From contig SCFE01000026.1 of the NCBI GenBank assembly GCA_004352715.1, forward strand, positions 1,623,233 through 1,687,232: a DNA stretch of 64,000 nt, given 5' to 3'. Source of the DNA: Hofstenia miamia. Taxonomy: Eukaryota > Xenacoelomorpha > Acoela. The notes beneath the pieces were generated by a model, which worked only from the letters and a program-made list of their open reading frames with translations, had not been told where the DNA came from and did not search any database. Positions within the stretch are counted from its first letter, which is position 1; every line of letters begins with the position of its first letter. This document shows positions 12,304 to 24,700 of this stretch, piece after piece. The position numbers and the translations under genes were made by a program.

Positions 12304-13311
12304 CTATTTATGCTTACAAATTCCTAGATTTGTAATTGATTTACAGTTGCGTTTGTATAAATTTCGCCATATACACATGGAATTACAAATCAGCTAGCTT
12401 GCTTTCTAAATGTTAACAATTTAAACGAAATCAAGCATCAATGCATAATGTAAATATTTCATTTGAATCCCACTTTTAAAACTCCTACACCTGTTTGCCT
12501 AGACCTACAGAAACAGTAATGTTATTTGAGTATTTTAATATTTAATGACCATTTAGCACATCAGCCATTTAATTTATTTCCTATTTTGTTTTAGATTTAA
12601 GAAATCTTTCTCATGGTCACTAACAGAGAATCATTGACTGTAATATAGACTGGCAGAAGTCTTGCATTTTTTTTTGCTATATTAATTTTTTTGATTAAGA
12701 TTTGAAAGTTCTTTGAAGAAATCAAGTATAAGACAATTATTGAAATATCACACAGTCGGTCTTGAATGTAACCACCACGTAGCTGTTTAACACTTTATTT
12801 GTTTAGAAGTAGACAGTGGAATGGCCCAATTTATATGTTTAAAATTTTTTAATACAGTATGCAATGAATTATTTTCAATTAAACAAACATGCTCAATTCT
12901 TTCGCTAGTGCAAATACATATACCCTAGAATTTTCCCTCGTGCAAGTCCTATCCCTTATTACTTTAATGGGATCAAGTAATGTTCCATCCCCACTATCTA
13001 AAATGTTGATTAAATATTACTAAACCCTCACTTTACATAATTTTTTACAAAATAGTCTCCCCCTTAAATTTCACCCTTAATTTGCAACCTGATCTATTTG
13101 CAGAAATCAAAATATTTCAGGCTAGTTCTTACTGTCATGGCATTTAGACTGCTTAATTATCTAAGGAATTTGGTATTTTTTTTTTTTATTTTCCTATATA
13201 ATCATAATTGTATGACCAAATTTTTACAGCAAAGAAAAGCACATTTAGGCATATACGTTTCCAAGTCACAGCGGTTTTTCAGGATGTGATTATTTCACTG
13301 ATGAGCCAATA
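12301..13311. other. AT-rich spacer
   Basis: No feature recognised. Confidence 0.4.
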
Positions 13312-13315
13312 ATAT

Positions 13316-13622
13316 CCCAGTAAACATAGATCTGTCGTAAAGACGTCGTTTTTGTTTTGTATTGGCGTTTAATGGGCGTTGAATTGTTTGAGTGGCGCTT
13401 ATAGTGCAGATTAGTGGCGGTGTATAATTCCGTCTTGCAAAAAATATTTAAAAATAGCAATAATTTTAGTATTATGACAATTTGAAGATAAATTTCTTAA
13501 AAACTGCATTTTTATTGATAATTTGTCGTTTTATTGTGAAAAGACGTTGTTTTGTAATGTCGTTTTAGTGGCGTTATTATGTCGTTCAACGACGTCGTTA
13601 CGACAGTTCTATGTTTACTGGG
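13316..13622. mobile_element. MITE with CCCAGTAAACATAG termini, 307 bp
   Basis: The left end CCCAGTAAACATAGATCTGT and the right end are inverted repeats of more than 30 bases, both continuing into ACGTCGTT-rich sequence. ATAT flanks both ends (13312-13315 and 13623-13626), a possible 4-bp or TA-type duplication. Superfamily not assigned. Confidence 0.8.
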
Positions 13623-13626
13623 ATAT

Positions 13627-14110
13627 ACTAAACTGAGGAGATTGAGAAAGTCGCCAATAGACGAACCATTTACAACCTCTTTAAGATAAAGCAGGGCTGA
13701 AAAAATAGCGATAGAAATTTTAATAATAATAGGTCATATAAGCGGTTTCAAATTAACAACTATTGAGAAATAATTTAATACATTGGTAACTCAATGGCGC
13801 AACTTTTTACTAAGCTTTAAATAATTTTATTCAATTTATGTAATTTTATCAAAATTTCAATCAACTAAAAAGTGTTTAGATTGACCTCTTGTTTACTGTA
13901 TTCGTATGGCCTTGATTCCTAGCTACAAAAACAACTACTTAAAATCAGCCAATCGAATCGCAGTATAATATTTAATCACTGCTGGAATGTCATTTGAGAA
14001 CGATGCCCAGGCCTGGAAGCAATGATGTCTTGGTCCCTTCGAACTTATAATAGGCTACTGCGAATCTTAGGATTCGAAAAATATTTCAGAATTAATTTTA
14101 GGAATCATAC
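13627..14110. other. AT-rich spacer
   Basis: No feature recognised. Confidence 0.4.
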
Positions 14111-14113
14111 TTA

Positions 14114-14380
14114 CAGTCGCGGCCACTGGATTAGCATCACATAATGCTAAAAGTATATTTTCATTCATGCAAGCAATTCATTATAATTGCAGGTGAGTCG
14201 GATGATAAGTGGAATGATTTACGCTCTGCCAATGAGAATAAAGCAAAATACAAAACATGTAAATGAATTAAACACATATGCAACGTAAATCACATGTTTA
14301 GAATGGACAAGAATAAAGATGTGTTGCATACAATTTATTATATTAATAATGAAGAGATGCTAGTCCAGTGGCCGCCACTG
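14114..14380. mobile_element. Tc1/mariner-like MITE, 267 bp
   Basis: Left CAGTCGCGGCCACTGGATTA and right (inward) CAGTGGCGGCCACTGGACTA are inverted repeats, each bordered by TA (14112-14113 and 14381-14382), the target duplication of mariner-type elements. A 90-codon frame across the right end (14294-14566) is not convincing as a gene. Confidence 0.75.
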
Positions 14381-14570
14381 TACATGCATTTCTTTATTTA
14401 CGTATCATTCAAATGCATAGAATGTACTTTCAGATTTGTTGCTGCTTTCAACCAGGGTCAATTAAAATCTAAATCCCAAAATTGCGCGAAAAAAATTCAA
14501 GGACTTTATAAATTTGAATTTAATTTGTTCTTAATCGACTCAAAATTAGGATTAGTAGGAACCTAGCTTA

Positions 14571-15088
14571 AGGTGTGTTCCCACTATCGACTTTTATCAT
14601 CTGTCAAGAAATCGGTGATAAAAGTCGATAGTGTGAACACTCTATCTGCTTTTTTATCGGCTGATAAAAGTCGATAGTCTGAACGCTCCATCCGATTTTT
14701 TGGCAAAACAGCCAGATTACTGTCATCTGATAATTTATCAGCTGATAAAAGTCGATAGTCTGAACGGTACTAAAACTAGTCGAATAGCTACTTGAAACTA
14801 ATTGCTTACTTCTCAAGTAGGGAACAGACTTCCAAAACGTAAATTATTGTCGTTGAAATATTTCAACTTCAAAATATGTAAACATTGTTTACATTCCAAG
14901 ACAAACCAATCCGCAAACAGATGTTGTTGTTTTTCTTATTGTCAATCAAAAGATGATAATTTATCATCTGATAAAAAATCGATAGTCTGAACACTCTTCC
15001 AACTCTTCCAAAAATCGCCAATGTGAACGAAAATAATTGCATTTTCGATTAAAATCTGCTGATAAAAGTCGATAGTGGGAACTCACTT
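14571..15088. mobile_element. PIF/Harbinger-like MITE with internal TCGATAGT repeats
   Basis: Ends AGGTGTGTTCCCACTATCGA and (right, inward) AAGTGAGTTCCCACTATCGA form inverted repeats, flanked by TTA (14568-14570 and 15089-15091). Inside, GATAAAAGTCGATAGT recurs at about 14621, 14664, 14745 and 15060, and a variant at 14971, so the element grew by internal duplication. Superfamily inferred from the 3-bp TTA duplication. Confidence 0.75.
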
Positions 15089-15361
15089 TTATACACATAG
15101 CTACTAAAAGCAAAAATAGCTAACATTATGTTATTCTAAAATTGAAGGCAAAGTTTTAAAAAAACTAAAAATGTCAAAGACTACTAAAACAAATGAAGTT
15201 AACTCTTTAAAAAAAGGTCTCCCTCTTTCACTGTTACATCTATTACTGGTTGCAAAAAGTAAAATTTACTTTTTGACTAGTTTGGAAGATGGGCGACACA
15301 TCCCAATTGGATACAATATTAACATCATCAGAACAACTACATAATACCATAATACGCCTAA

Positions 15362-15502
15362 GGCCACGGTTAGACTACATGATTGGTAGAAAGAAAAGAT
15401 ACAAAATCACGTCACATCGCCAATTATCTTGGTGGTTAGACGTGCGATTTTACTCAAATGTGACAGATCACGTGTGACCAACCACATTGTCTAACCGTAG
15501 CC
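15362..15502. mobile_element. PIF/Harbinger-like MITE, 141 bp
   Basis: Inverted ends GGCCACGGTTAGACTACATG and (right, inward) GGCTACGGTTAGACAATGTG with a TAA direct repeat on both sides (15359-15361 and 15503-15505). Confidence 0.8.
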
Positions 15503-15754
15503 TAAGAGCAGCAAAATATAGCATAAAAGTGGTTTGTTGGTTGAAACCAATTTGATTAGTTGTTAACAGCACACATTAGGCTTTTTCAATTTACAGCATT
15601 TGCTGCTGACAGCGCTGTTAACTGCAAAGTCTCTTATTAACCCTGCCTGTATCGTTTCAAAACAGCGAGATAGGATGGGAATACATCGTTACACATACAT
15701 TTGATTGGTTAACCAATTTTTTAGTTTAAGAGGATAATGAAAATACCCCATTAG

Positions 15755-15962
15755 ATTTTTTGGCAAATCAACTAAATTACTTTCATCTGATGCAAAGTCG
15801 ATAGTGGGAGCGTTATTAAACTCGAGTCAGATAGCTACTTGAAAGTAGTTCCTTAAGGTGTGTTTCAACCATCGATTTTTATCAGCCGATTTTATTCGAA
15901 AAGGTAATCATTTTTGCTCACATTGGCGAATTTTATCATCTTGATTTCTTATCAGAAATCCC
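15755..15962. mobile_element. Rearranged relic related to the 14571-15088 MITE
   Basis: 15755-15850 repeats 14695-14830 in direct orientation (TTTTTTGGCAAA, GTCGATAGT and TAGCTACTTGAAA blocks in order). 15853-15960 begins with the same TTAAGGTGTGTT terminus and contains, inverted, the AATCGCCAATGTGAAC block of the first copy. Confidence 0.6.
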
Positions 15963-15964
15963 GG

Positions 15965-18938
15965 AGTTAGTACTTCAAAGAACTTTTTGAATTTCGAATT
16001 TTTAGTGGATTTGTAACGTAGACCGAGGTCAACGATTTTACCATCTCCAAGGATTGCAATCCGATTGAAGACTGAAGCAACAACTCTTATTAAAATCCTG
16101 GTAGTAAAAGAGAAATTCAAGTCTCTTATCGAATTGAGAAGAAGGCTAGGGTAGAAAATTTGAGGAACGTTCTTTCGCTCATGCCGTTTAGGGTTGAAAA
16201 TTTTTTAGATTGTCATCACTATATTAACCAGATAACTAAAAAACTAAATTTTCTTTGTGAAATATAACATGGATTTTAGTCTAAATTAGAATTATAAATG
16301 ATATTTTTTTATAGGAATTCTGGAAAAATTCAAAAACGACCAGAAGCACTAATTACTGTCGAAAAAACTGTTCCTAGGCACGACTTAGCTACCCTCCAAT
16401 TAAAAAATTAAAAAACTGAAAGTAAATTTAAGTCGAATGAAACGATTGCTCAATAAGAAGTAAGAAATTACAACAAATTATCAATGCAATTTTTCCTTGA
16501 ATGAAATTATAGCGTTACAATAGTTTCATAATTCAATTACAAGATGCTTCATTAAATCCATTGTAGGAAAATTTTTCAATAACTGTTTAACTACCATGGA
16601 TATTGGATATTTTCCAGTGTGTTTCTTGTGATATCTCTCCTACCTTGAAAATTTACTTATGTTGGCATTTTTCCACGAAATACTTACTACACTTTTAGAA
16701 ATACAAAAGAAAATTTCATTCGATTTTTGGGGCTGAAAAAGGTATTACTATAGTTAATTATATTCCAAGTCCGAAAAGATTTTACGTTGTTCTCTTCGTT
16801 AGATTATAATGCTGTGTCCTCATTCAAAGAACATAGAAATATATAAATTATTCTTGATTACAATAAGTTCAAGGGTGACGCCTAGTCTTTCAACAGAAAA
16901 GGCTCAAATGAACACTTGCCAGTTTCTATAACTTTTTTAAAATTGGATTTCATATTCACCGAAAAACACTGCAACAAATCCCACGGGCAAAGAATGTTGA
17001 TTGAAGGGCAAGCAGAAAATGGAATACCAGTAGTTAATGATAAAATTCTGAACTTATATCTACTTCATGTCTATTAGGCGAACATGAGGCTTATACATGA
17101 ACTGCCCAAAAAAAAATTAGGTCAAAAATTCTGAAAAATGTGAAACCTGCAATCAACCCATATGTCACAGACGCGTAAAAACACTATCTGGCTTTTATTA
17201 ATTCGCTAGGTGATGAAAATTATCTGGGGTACCTGGGTATCCCACTGGTAATAAACTTTTTCAAGTGGTAGTTAATCTCTTCATATTATCATAATTGATT
17301 ATATAGAGAGTAATATCCAGCAACATAAATATTAGCTACCTTATTTTTCCTTAATTGAATATTTGATAGTTAAAATATATCATACATCGCAGAAACTAAC
17401 CAACATCTGGAACTAATCAATTTAATATATTGCTAACAAAAGCACGAATGAGCAACATCAATGTTTAATGAAACAGCAAATATATATATCAGTTTTACAA
17501 TTCATGGTATACTGCTACAGGAAATAGAATTCTATAGCGATACAATTAATGTCTACTTACTGGATTACCTAAAAATCGTCGTTAAGGTTTATTGTGGAAT
17601 GGAGAAACAATTGCTTCTTTTAAAAAAATTTCTCTATGTTGAAATATTTTAAAAATATCGAATATTATAATTCTGTCCTAGATTAATCCTATATATATAT
17701 ATATATAAGACTTTTGGCTAGCTCAATATATTCTGAAATGCCAGTACTGCTCTGAATGGTTATACCTCTACTTCGTGTACCATTTAATTATCTTTTATGG
17801 AGATATTGCCTTTAGCTCTGTTCGTCTGTTAGCAAAATTTTTCACAATGTAGGAGATGAATTTTCACTAGAAGCCTTCAACTTCAAATTAGGTGTTAACT
17901 TAACGAAGACCCCATTACATTTTTTAACTGATGTGGTTACAATGATAAAATGCTGAATTATATTCTTACCTTAAAAATGAATTTAACAACATCATTTGAA
18001 AAGCTCAAGTTGTGCATTTGCAAATGAGCTACGTGGCCGACGTTTAGTAGAAAGTTATGTCAAAGTATTAACAAGTATATAAGAATTAGTCAGCTTAGAT
18101 TTAGAATAAGAATCAAGTAAATGTATTGTAATAAATGGATTAAGTTAGACAAAAGAAGCTCCAGTTTTAGAATATTTTTCGCATCCACCTGTTTGCTGGA
18201 TTCCTATTTTCCTGAATTCTCTGAAAGTATAGCTTTTGTTAGAGTTCTATTCATCGTAATTATTTTTTAATGAAAGAATTATTTCATTGGAACTTGGCAA
18301 AGTTTAAAGGTTTACCTAGCAAAACTTTGACACTGCTTACGAGAAGTGTGCTTATGACTTCCCGGATATTTCTATACTGAATCCACTCAGTACTAAATTA
18401 TACTAGGCAGTGAAAGTCAAACTTGATTATTTGCTTACGTAATATTAATGACATAGCCTACTTGAATACTATATATTGCTTCTCACTACATTGTTGCATT
18501 AAGGAATTTGACTTTTTGAAAACCCGAAACGGGAGATTTAAGAATTTTATATTATGCAACCATATTTGTATATTGTTAAGCATTATCGTTGACAAGAAAA
18601 ATTATTGACTTCCAAGTTAATAAATAAATAAATGAAATTTTATAGATTCAGTGAAGATTTCTTAATCGGTGTAAAATTAATATAAAATTTCATATTTATT
18701 GATTATACACAATATAATAGAAAATGTCAAAAATAGCACTCGTCAAATTTTTCTATTTGATTTTAAATGGGAAATTTTATTGTTTTATTTGGAATACATC
18801 ATGAGGAATTTAAAAAAGTAACTCTTTTTTGATTTGCAGAGAAGAAAAATGAAAAATGATCGCTATGAGGGATACTTAGCACCTAAGTGCATGACATGGG
18901 TTCATCAGGCCTGGACTAGATTGATTTTTGTAATACAA
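15965..18938. other. AT-rich spacer
   Basis: Contains a (TA)n run at 17689-17706. Near 17139 a short CX2C-type peptide with some resemblance to a transposase zinc segment is too degraded to assign. No gene supported. Confidence 0.4.
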
Positions 18939-18940
18939 TA

Positions 18941-20301
18941 GTAGTAAGAGAGGCCGAGAAGAGGTGGCATAAATTCACCTTTGACCCTGGCGAGCATGGA
19001 TACGATGTAATTGTATACTTTGACCGTCTGTGTATCTCTGACGTCATTGGAACATATTCTCTTTTGTTATAATATTTGTTGGCAAACACATTTGTTTGTA
19101 GTCTATTGTTTAAATATGTGCAAATACACATTGCGTTTGTTTCCTACAGAATTCCCATCCCAACAATGATGATAAACTAACACAATAGACAAATTTAATA
19201 GTAAGATATATATGATCATTATAAGCAAAGTGTAGAATAAATTATATTTTTGTCTTGTCTTAAACACGTATGTGGGTTTTACCACGTACGTTTATTAAAT
19301 ATTAGAAATTGCATAAACTAGTTTTTGGTTTTTTCCGAAAAATTATTTTGCATTATTACCGAAATAAGACATTATGCTTTTAACGAGTATTATTATCTCT
19401 CTGATTCAAACATTTGTTATTAAATTTTACTAAATAAAACAAGTATGTGAAATAGGTATGTAAATAAAAAAAATACAAAAAACAAGTAAGTAAACTAAAT
19501 TAGCCACATCAATAAGCAAGTCACATACATTAACAAAAAGCAAGTATGTAAAATAAAACAAAATATTTTTGTTTGAAAATACTTATTAATTATGACTTTT
19601 ACCGAAGAAATTTAGCAATAAAATATAATTCCAAAAATGTGAATTTCTTTCATATAGAATTTCAATGATCTTTGACAATTATTTATGTAATATGTATAAA
19701 AAAATTGGCTACATTTTAAAAAATAGATTACAAACAAATGTGTTTGCCAACAGTACATATTCCAATGACGTCAGAGATACACCCCCCGCCAATATACACA
19801 GCCAATTATTTATGTAATATTTTAACAATAGACTGCAAACAAATGTTTTTATTTTTGCAATTGACATCTCGTATGTGAAACAGGTCTTTTTCTCAATGTT
19901 TGAAAATAATTGTTAGTTATTATTGTTACCAAAGAAAATTAATCATAAAATGTAATTCCCAAAAACGTAAATTCTTTGTATATAGAATGTCAATGGTATT
20001 TAAAAATTATGTAATATGAATAGAAAAATTGTTAAATTTTAAACAATAGACTGCAACAATCTCATGGAATTTTCGACTTATTAAATATGTAATTCCAAAA
20101 ACGTATATGAATAAAAAATTGGTTACATTTAAACAATAGACTACAAACAAATGTGTTTGCCAACAAATATTATAACAAAAGAGAATATGTTCCAATAACG
20201 TCAGAGATACACAGACGGTTAAAGTATACAATTACATCGCATCCATGCCCGCCAGGGTCAAAGGTCAATTTATGCCACCTCGTCTCGGCCTCTCTTACTA
20301 C
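18941..20301. mobile_element. Foldback-type element with about 170-bp terminal inverted repeats
   Basis: 18941-19112 and 20130-20301 are near-identical inverted copies; both contain the AGTAAGAGAGGCCGAGA, GACCCTGGCG and ACATATTCTCTTTTGTTA blocks in mirrored order. Partial extra copies of the inner end lie at about 19725-19783 and 19830, and 20040. Short frames in the two arms translate to matching peptides only because the arms are inverted copies. No transposase or target duplication is visible. Confidence 0.85.
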
Positions 20302-20848
20302 TTACAATCACAGTTCACCACCAAATTTTCCAAAATTTCGAATCTACCAAGATTTATGAGTTGATTACAATATTAGAAATATTTGAGTTACAATAAAAGC
20401 AACTTGCACAGAATACCATTTGAATCAATTTAATTGCTAGAACCTAAGAGGTCTATATTCTGCATTAACTTAAACAATATTACAATATACGTGCATAAAC
20501 ATACTAATACATTCAGATAAAATAAGAAAAAGCACTTACAGTAGGAATATATTTTAGCTGTCGAAATTTTCATTCCTATGTAAGATTGATTTCAATTAAT
20601 ATTGCTTGTTATATTTGAAGGAAATTTGCAAAATTTCTAAACAATAATGTCATATGATAATCAGAACAAGAAGTGCACGTCGTTTTTTCAGAAATATTCT
20701 GAAGACGATGATTCCGACTTGTATTATTGTAATCCATAATACAATTAGCATTAATAATGAAATCACTTCTAATATTGCTGATTCAGATTGCTATGCAATT
20801 AGTAATTAACACAATGGTATTCTAGACACTTCAAATGTACGGGCAATT
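20302..20848. other. AT-rich spacer
   Basis: No feature recognised. Confidence 0.4.
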
Positions 20849-20849
20849 A

Positions 20850-21352
20850 TTAGTGCTGGATCTGCTCAGGTTAAGATCGGTTAAAACCGGTCCGGTCCGG
20901 TTAAAGCTGGTTAATTTGCAAGAACCAGTTAATCAGGTTAAAATCCGGTTAAGTAGCTAAAACTTTGATTTTGAAAATATACTGATTTTAATGATTGTGA
21001 CATTGTAGGATAGGATGCAAGAAATTCTCATTGTAATTTTAGTCATAATCTACATTTTTGCCTTCGAATTACAAAATTGCAATAGCGCGTGGACTATTTT
21101 TGAAAATATCAACTTTGTGGGAAACGGTTGCATAAATTCGGTTTATTGTTGCTATATAGACATAAAGTTCCAAATTTCTTGTAATGTATACATTAATTTT
21201 GATGCTAACACAAAAGAATAGACCAATTTGAGTTTGACACATAGGAATTGAATATATTTTTTTTAACTTGAATATGAATATAGATGTTTGTAACCAAAAA
21301 AGCGCTAATTTTTAACGATCCCGTTAAAACCGGTTAACATCTGGTTATGTAT
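20850..21352. mobile_element. Probable hAT-like element rich in CCGGTTAA
   Basis: The left end TAGTGCTGGATCTGCTCAGG leads into repeated GGTTAAAACCGGT blocks, and a CCGTTAAAACCGGTTAACAT block lies at 21320-21345 in the opposite half. The same left end (TAGTGATGGAACCGGGCAGG) recurs at 63941. The right terminus and target duplication are not identifiable. Confidence 0.5.
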
Positions 21353-22014
21353 ATTAGGACGGACAACATCAATTCCATCTCCTCAAAACACTTGAAATTT
21401 GCTAAAGATCCGCTTTTCTACTGCTAAGAATGTTGAAAAAAATCAAAAATGTTAAATTTGTTTTTGACAATAGTCTATAATGTGACAAAACTAGAAATAG
21501 ATGTAGTTGATCATTTTAAGATAACCATTCGCATTTTTAATAGGAGGCCGAATATTGTGGGGATAAATGCAATGGTTATATGAAAATTACAAAAATTACA
21601 AGAGTAACAAAAATCTATTACTGGGAAGCTTAGGATATGACTTGATGAGGCCACATGTTATACTAAGAATTAGTCAAACTTTTTATAAATTCACTGCTGA
21701 TAATATTTATGCAATGTAAGATTTGCTAACTCATTTCCTGAGGTTAGTAATATAGAATCTACCCAAACTAAAAATTAACAGTAATTACAAAAGGTGCTCT
21801 GCATGCTGTTTAATGTCAATCTGGATTAGATGGAAATGCCAAAACTGTTGACTCTAAATGTAAACAAAATGTTTGTATAACACATTTATATGTGAAAAGT
21901 AATAAATTATGAGAATCGGATTTATTAGGTCCATGCTATGCAATAATGTGACTTTATATGTAATGTAATTTAGGGTAAAATTCCTTAATTCTTCAACCTC
22001 AAATTAAGTATTAA
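21353..22014. other. AT-rich spacer upstream of the small membrane protein gene
   Basis: No promoter motif could be picked with confidence. No other feature. Confidence 0.4.
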
Positions 22015-22170
22015 ATGAAGATTAAGTCAACATTTAGGAGTTGGATGATGCTGGCTGCTGTCTTAGTGTTTAGTGGAGCCTTGGTTTGTTTCATAGTCTG
22101 TATTATTTATGTACTCATTGACCATGGAATTGAAAAATTAAACACTAAAAGACATCTAGAAAAGCTCAAG
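22015..22170 (+). CDS. Small single-pass membrane protein, exon 1 (52 codons)
   Basis: Starts at ATG 22015 and runs 52 codons to a consensus-like donor (CTCAAG then GTAACC at 22171). After a short basic N-terminus (KIKSTFRSW) there is one clear hydrophobic segment of about 24 residues (from MMLAAVLVFSGALVCF to IVCIIYVLI), then a charged helix (EKLNTKRHLEKLK). The exon ends in phase 0. The exon at 24382-24441 continues the charged helix in frame. The layout of one helix plus a Lys/Glu-rich tail is that of small integral membrane proteins of ER or mitochondria; I do not recognise the family. It could be a chance frame, but a helix, donor and matching phase together make that less likely. Confidence 0.55.
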
Positions 22171-22372
22171 GTAACCATTAATGGACACTAAAATAAATTA
22201 ATTTTATAATAAATTTAGTGCATTTAAACTTAAAGCAATGGTAATTGACACACTTGTTCATGGGAAAAAATGTACAGGGAGATCCCGATGGATCCCTTGA
22301 ATCCCCACAACACCAATCATATTATGTATGTTTATGCTAACATTTTGGATCTTTTTTTTGCCAAATTTATGC

Positions 22373-22374
<2 letters not shown>

Positions 22375-22424
<50 letters not shown>
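22375..22424. repeat. (TA)n microsatellite
   Basis: About 50 bases of TA. Confidence 0.95.
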
Positions 22425-22426
<2 letters not shown>

Positions 22427-23181
22427 ACCTGTTGCTGCCATTTGTTTCATGCTTAGATAGCATCATTTCTTGGAAAACACTTATTGTGCAATTAGGAAAG
22501 TTTTCCTTGAAATTTATTGTAGATTGTGAATATACGGAACTTTTTGGAGATTTCATAGTATATAAAAATATAATACATTTCTCTCTATATATTTTTTACC
22601 CAGACAAGCACACGTACTTTCTGAAAAATTGAACCGGTTTACAGCCCATGTAAATATTCAAAAATCGAAATGTTTTGAAAAAATAAAATCAATATAAAAT
22701 TTAAAGCCTAGAACAGTGGCTTAGTGAAGGGGGCTTGCTAAAACTATTTGGGGCGTAGTCCCCCTCCCCCACACATGTAAGGAAGCTAAATTCAATTATT
22801 AAATTCATATAAATAAAAATAAATTTTCGTATTATAAGGCAAGCCTATAGGCAACATTGAAATTCAAAAGATGTCTACATACATTCAAAAGATGTATGAG
22901 AAATTTCAACTTTTCCTTTCTATTAGAAAATTTGTAAATCGTGAGATATTGACACAACTATTGGTGAACGTGGTTGAGAAATTGATCCATTTATATTATT
23001 TTGCTTTAAAAATTCTCATTTTTAAAAAAAATCTCTAAGTACTTAATGTCTTATGTGCAGGTGCAGAAAGTGTAATGCAATCTTCACATACTTTTTTTTT
23101 AATATTTCACAATTGACATAATATCGCGCCCATAGGGCATTGATATAAATAATAACAGTCATCTACACATAGTCAATTGAT

Positions 23182-23680
23182 TTAGTACATAAAGATCTGC
23201 AATTTTTGACGACACAGTAACCACAGAGCGGTTTTAAACTGTTCCAAGGTATTGCATGCATGTAGCGGAATTTTTAAAAAATTGAGACGTTTGACAGCAG
23301 TCATAAATTGGGATTTATCCATAAAGCGCGATGTTGGGTACAGGACACCTGGGAGTGACAAAGTGGGATAACGCGTCTGTCTGGTAGACCTAACCTCGGG
23401 TCTAAATGGACGCAATGAGTATGGAGACAGGTAATTCCAAAATTTATATCCGATGCATGCCAAAGCAAAGTTGCACCTAGTTCGTAGCAGTACTAGATCC
23501 AAATCTGCATATTCAGCGGGTGAGACTGGATGGCAATAATGAAGACCCAATATAATCCTAATTGCACGTCGTTGAAGTTTTTTCAGTTTTTCTTCTAGAC
23601 TTTTTGGCAGAGCAGTCCGGACTGGACTAGTGTATTCAAAATAAGGTCTTACAAATTTAATACTTGAACTGTTTCTATTT
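23182..23680 (-). pseudogene. C-terminal end of an APE-type non-LTR polyprotein
   Basis: The minus strand reads continuously from about 23680 to the stop near 23182. It shows the RPYFEYTSPVRTALP and LEEKLKKLQRRAIRIILG motifs, the signature after the RT thumb in Jockey/CR1-like elements, then a Tyr/Leu-rich C-terminus (CIGYKFWNYLS). The catalytic RT core is absent (5' truncation). No stop interrupts this stretch, so it may be relatively young. Confidence 0.8.
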
Positions 23681-24381
23681 ATGTAGTTGTGGGGGTAACA
23701 CTTTTCAATATTGTAGTGAATTTAAATTGTGGACACCTTTTTTATTTCGTGAGTTATAAGAAGCCATTAATCATTGAGCAAGAAATCATTGGGCTGCTTA
23801 CAATGAATAATGAAACTAAGATTGTAGCCAATATTTTCATGCGTAGTCAAAAAGTGGAGGGCATCCAGGAGTCTTAAATTTTCGAGAAACTAATAGCAAT
23901 TCCAGCAAATATTTTCTAATAAACCACACATTGTAACCGCAACTTGCTGTATATGAACAATAAATGATTTATTGCTATTAACACATTTTTGAAAAATAAA
24001 TTTTACATTTTAAACATTTACATTGGTATCGTTTTGCTCTTTCAAAACTCTATATAAATTTTCAGTGTGTAAATTTTATACGTTTCTAACAACCGAGAGA
24101 CATTTTTTCGCAAGGACTTTAAAATGGTCCTAAAATAAGTCAAATTGACATAAAATTAAGTGTCAGGCCTAAAGTTTCGTAAGCCTTTTTAAATATGCTG
24201 GGCTGAATATGTGGAGGAGTTGGGCGAAAACATTTGATCTATAGCTATATTTGCTTCCAATGTTTGCACATGTGCGAAGCAATGATTTTCCTATTCCAGT
24301 TGTTTATTTTCAAACACAGTTTATCATTTGTCAAATTTCCAATTGCATAACTCCAACAAATTTGTAATATACATGCTTTAG

Positions 24382-24441
24382 AAGGAAGAAGAACGCAAAC
24401 AAAAAGCGATTCAAGAAGCCAAGAGCAACAAATTTAAATGA
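24382..24441 (+). CDS. Small single-pass membrane protein, exon 2 (19 codons and stop)
   Basis: Follows the acceptor GCTTTAG and reads KEEERKQKAIQEAKSNKFK then TGA (24439-24441). The phase (0) matches exon 1, and the peptide prolongs its Lys/Glu-rich helix, giving a 71-residue product. No close AATAAA is seen. Confidence 0.5.
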   Translation, partial: KEEERKQKAIQEAKSNKFK

Positions 24442-24692
24442 CGATGCAATAGTTGCAAATAATGAACAGTGCTTGCCTTAGTGTAAAAACGAAAGTGCTT
24501 TGTACATTTTTAATGGATTTTAATTTCCGATGGTTTATTTGCATTTTAGTTTGATAAGCTCGTCTTTATGAATGCTTTTAGAAAAGTATTTTCTTTTGAT
24601 AAATTGAAGTTGCTATGATTATGATTATTACTGAAACGTGGGCTAAGTGAAACTTTAATTAACAAATACTTCTTCCTTGTGATTTTAAGTAT
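24442..24692. other. Likely 3' UTR or spacer
   Basis: No feature recognised. Confidence 0.3.
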
Positions 24693-24700
24693 TGCTAAAC

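Larger units (their letters stand above)
22171..24381 (+). other. Putative 2.2 kb intron of the small membrane protein gene
   Basis: Bounded by GTAACC and GCTTTAG. It contains a (TA)n run (22375-22424), a hAT-like end CAGTGGCTTAGTGAAGG at 22714 without a visible partner, and an antisense non-LTR fragment (23182-23680). Confidence 0.45.

Noticed and set aside
12023-12304. Tyr-Ile repeat frames across the 98-N gap
   Set aside because: Translation of TA repeats and Ns.
17139-17210. CETCNQPICH-like peptide, possibly a transposase zinc finger
   Set aside because: Too short and without supporting flanking blocks.
18916-20359. Two similar peptides (NKYYNKREYVP type) on opposite strands
   Set aside because: They match only because they lie in the inverted arms of a foldback element; no coding constraint is evident.
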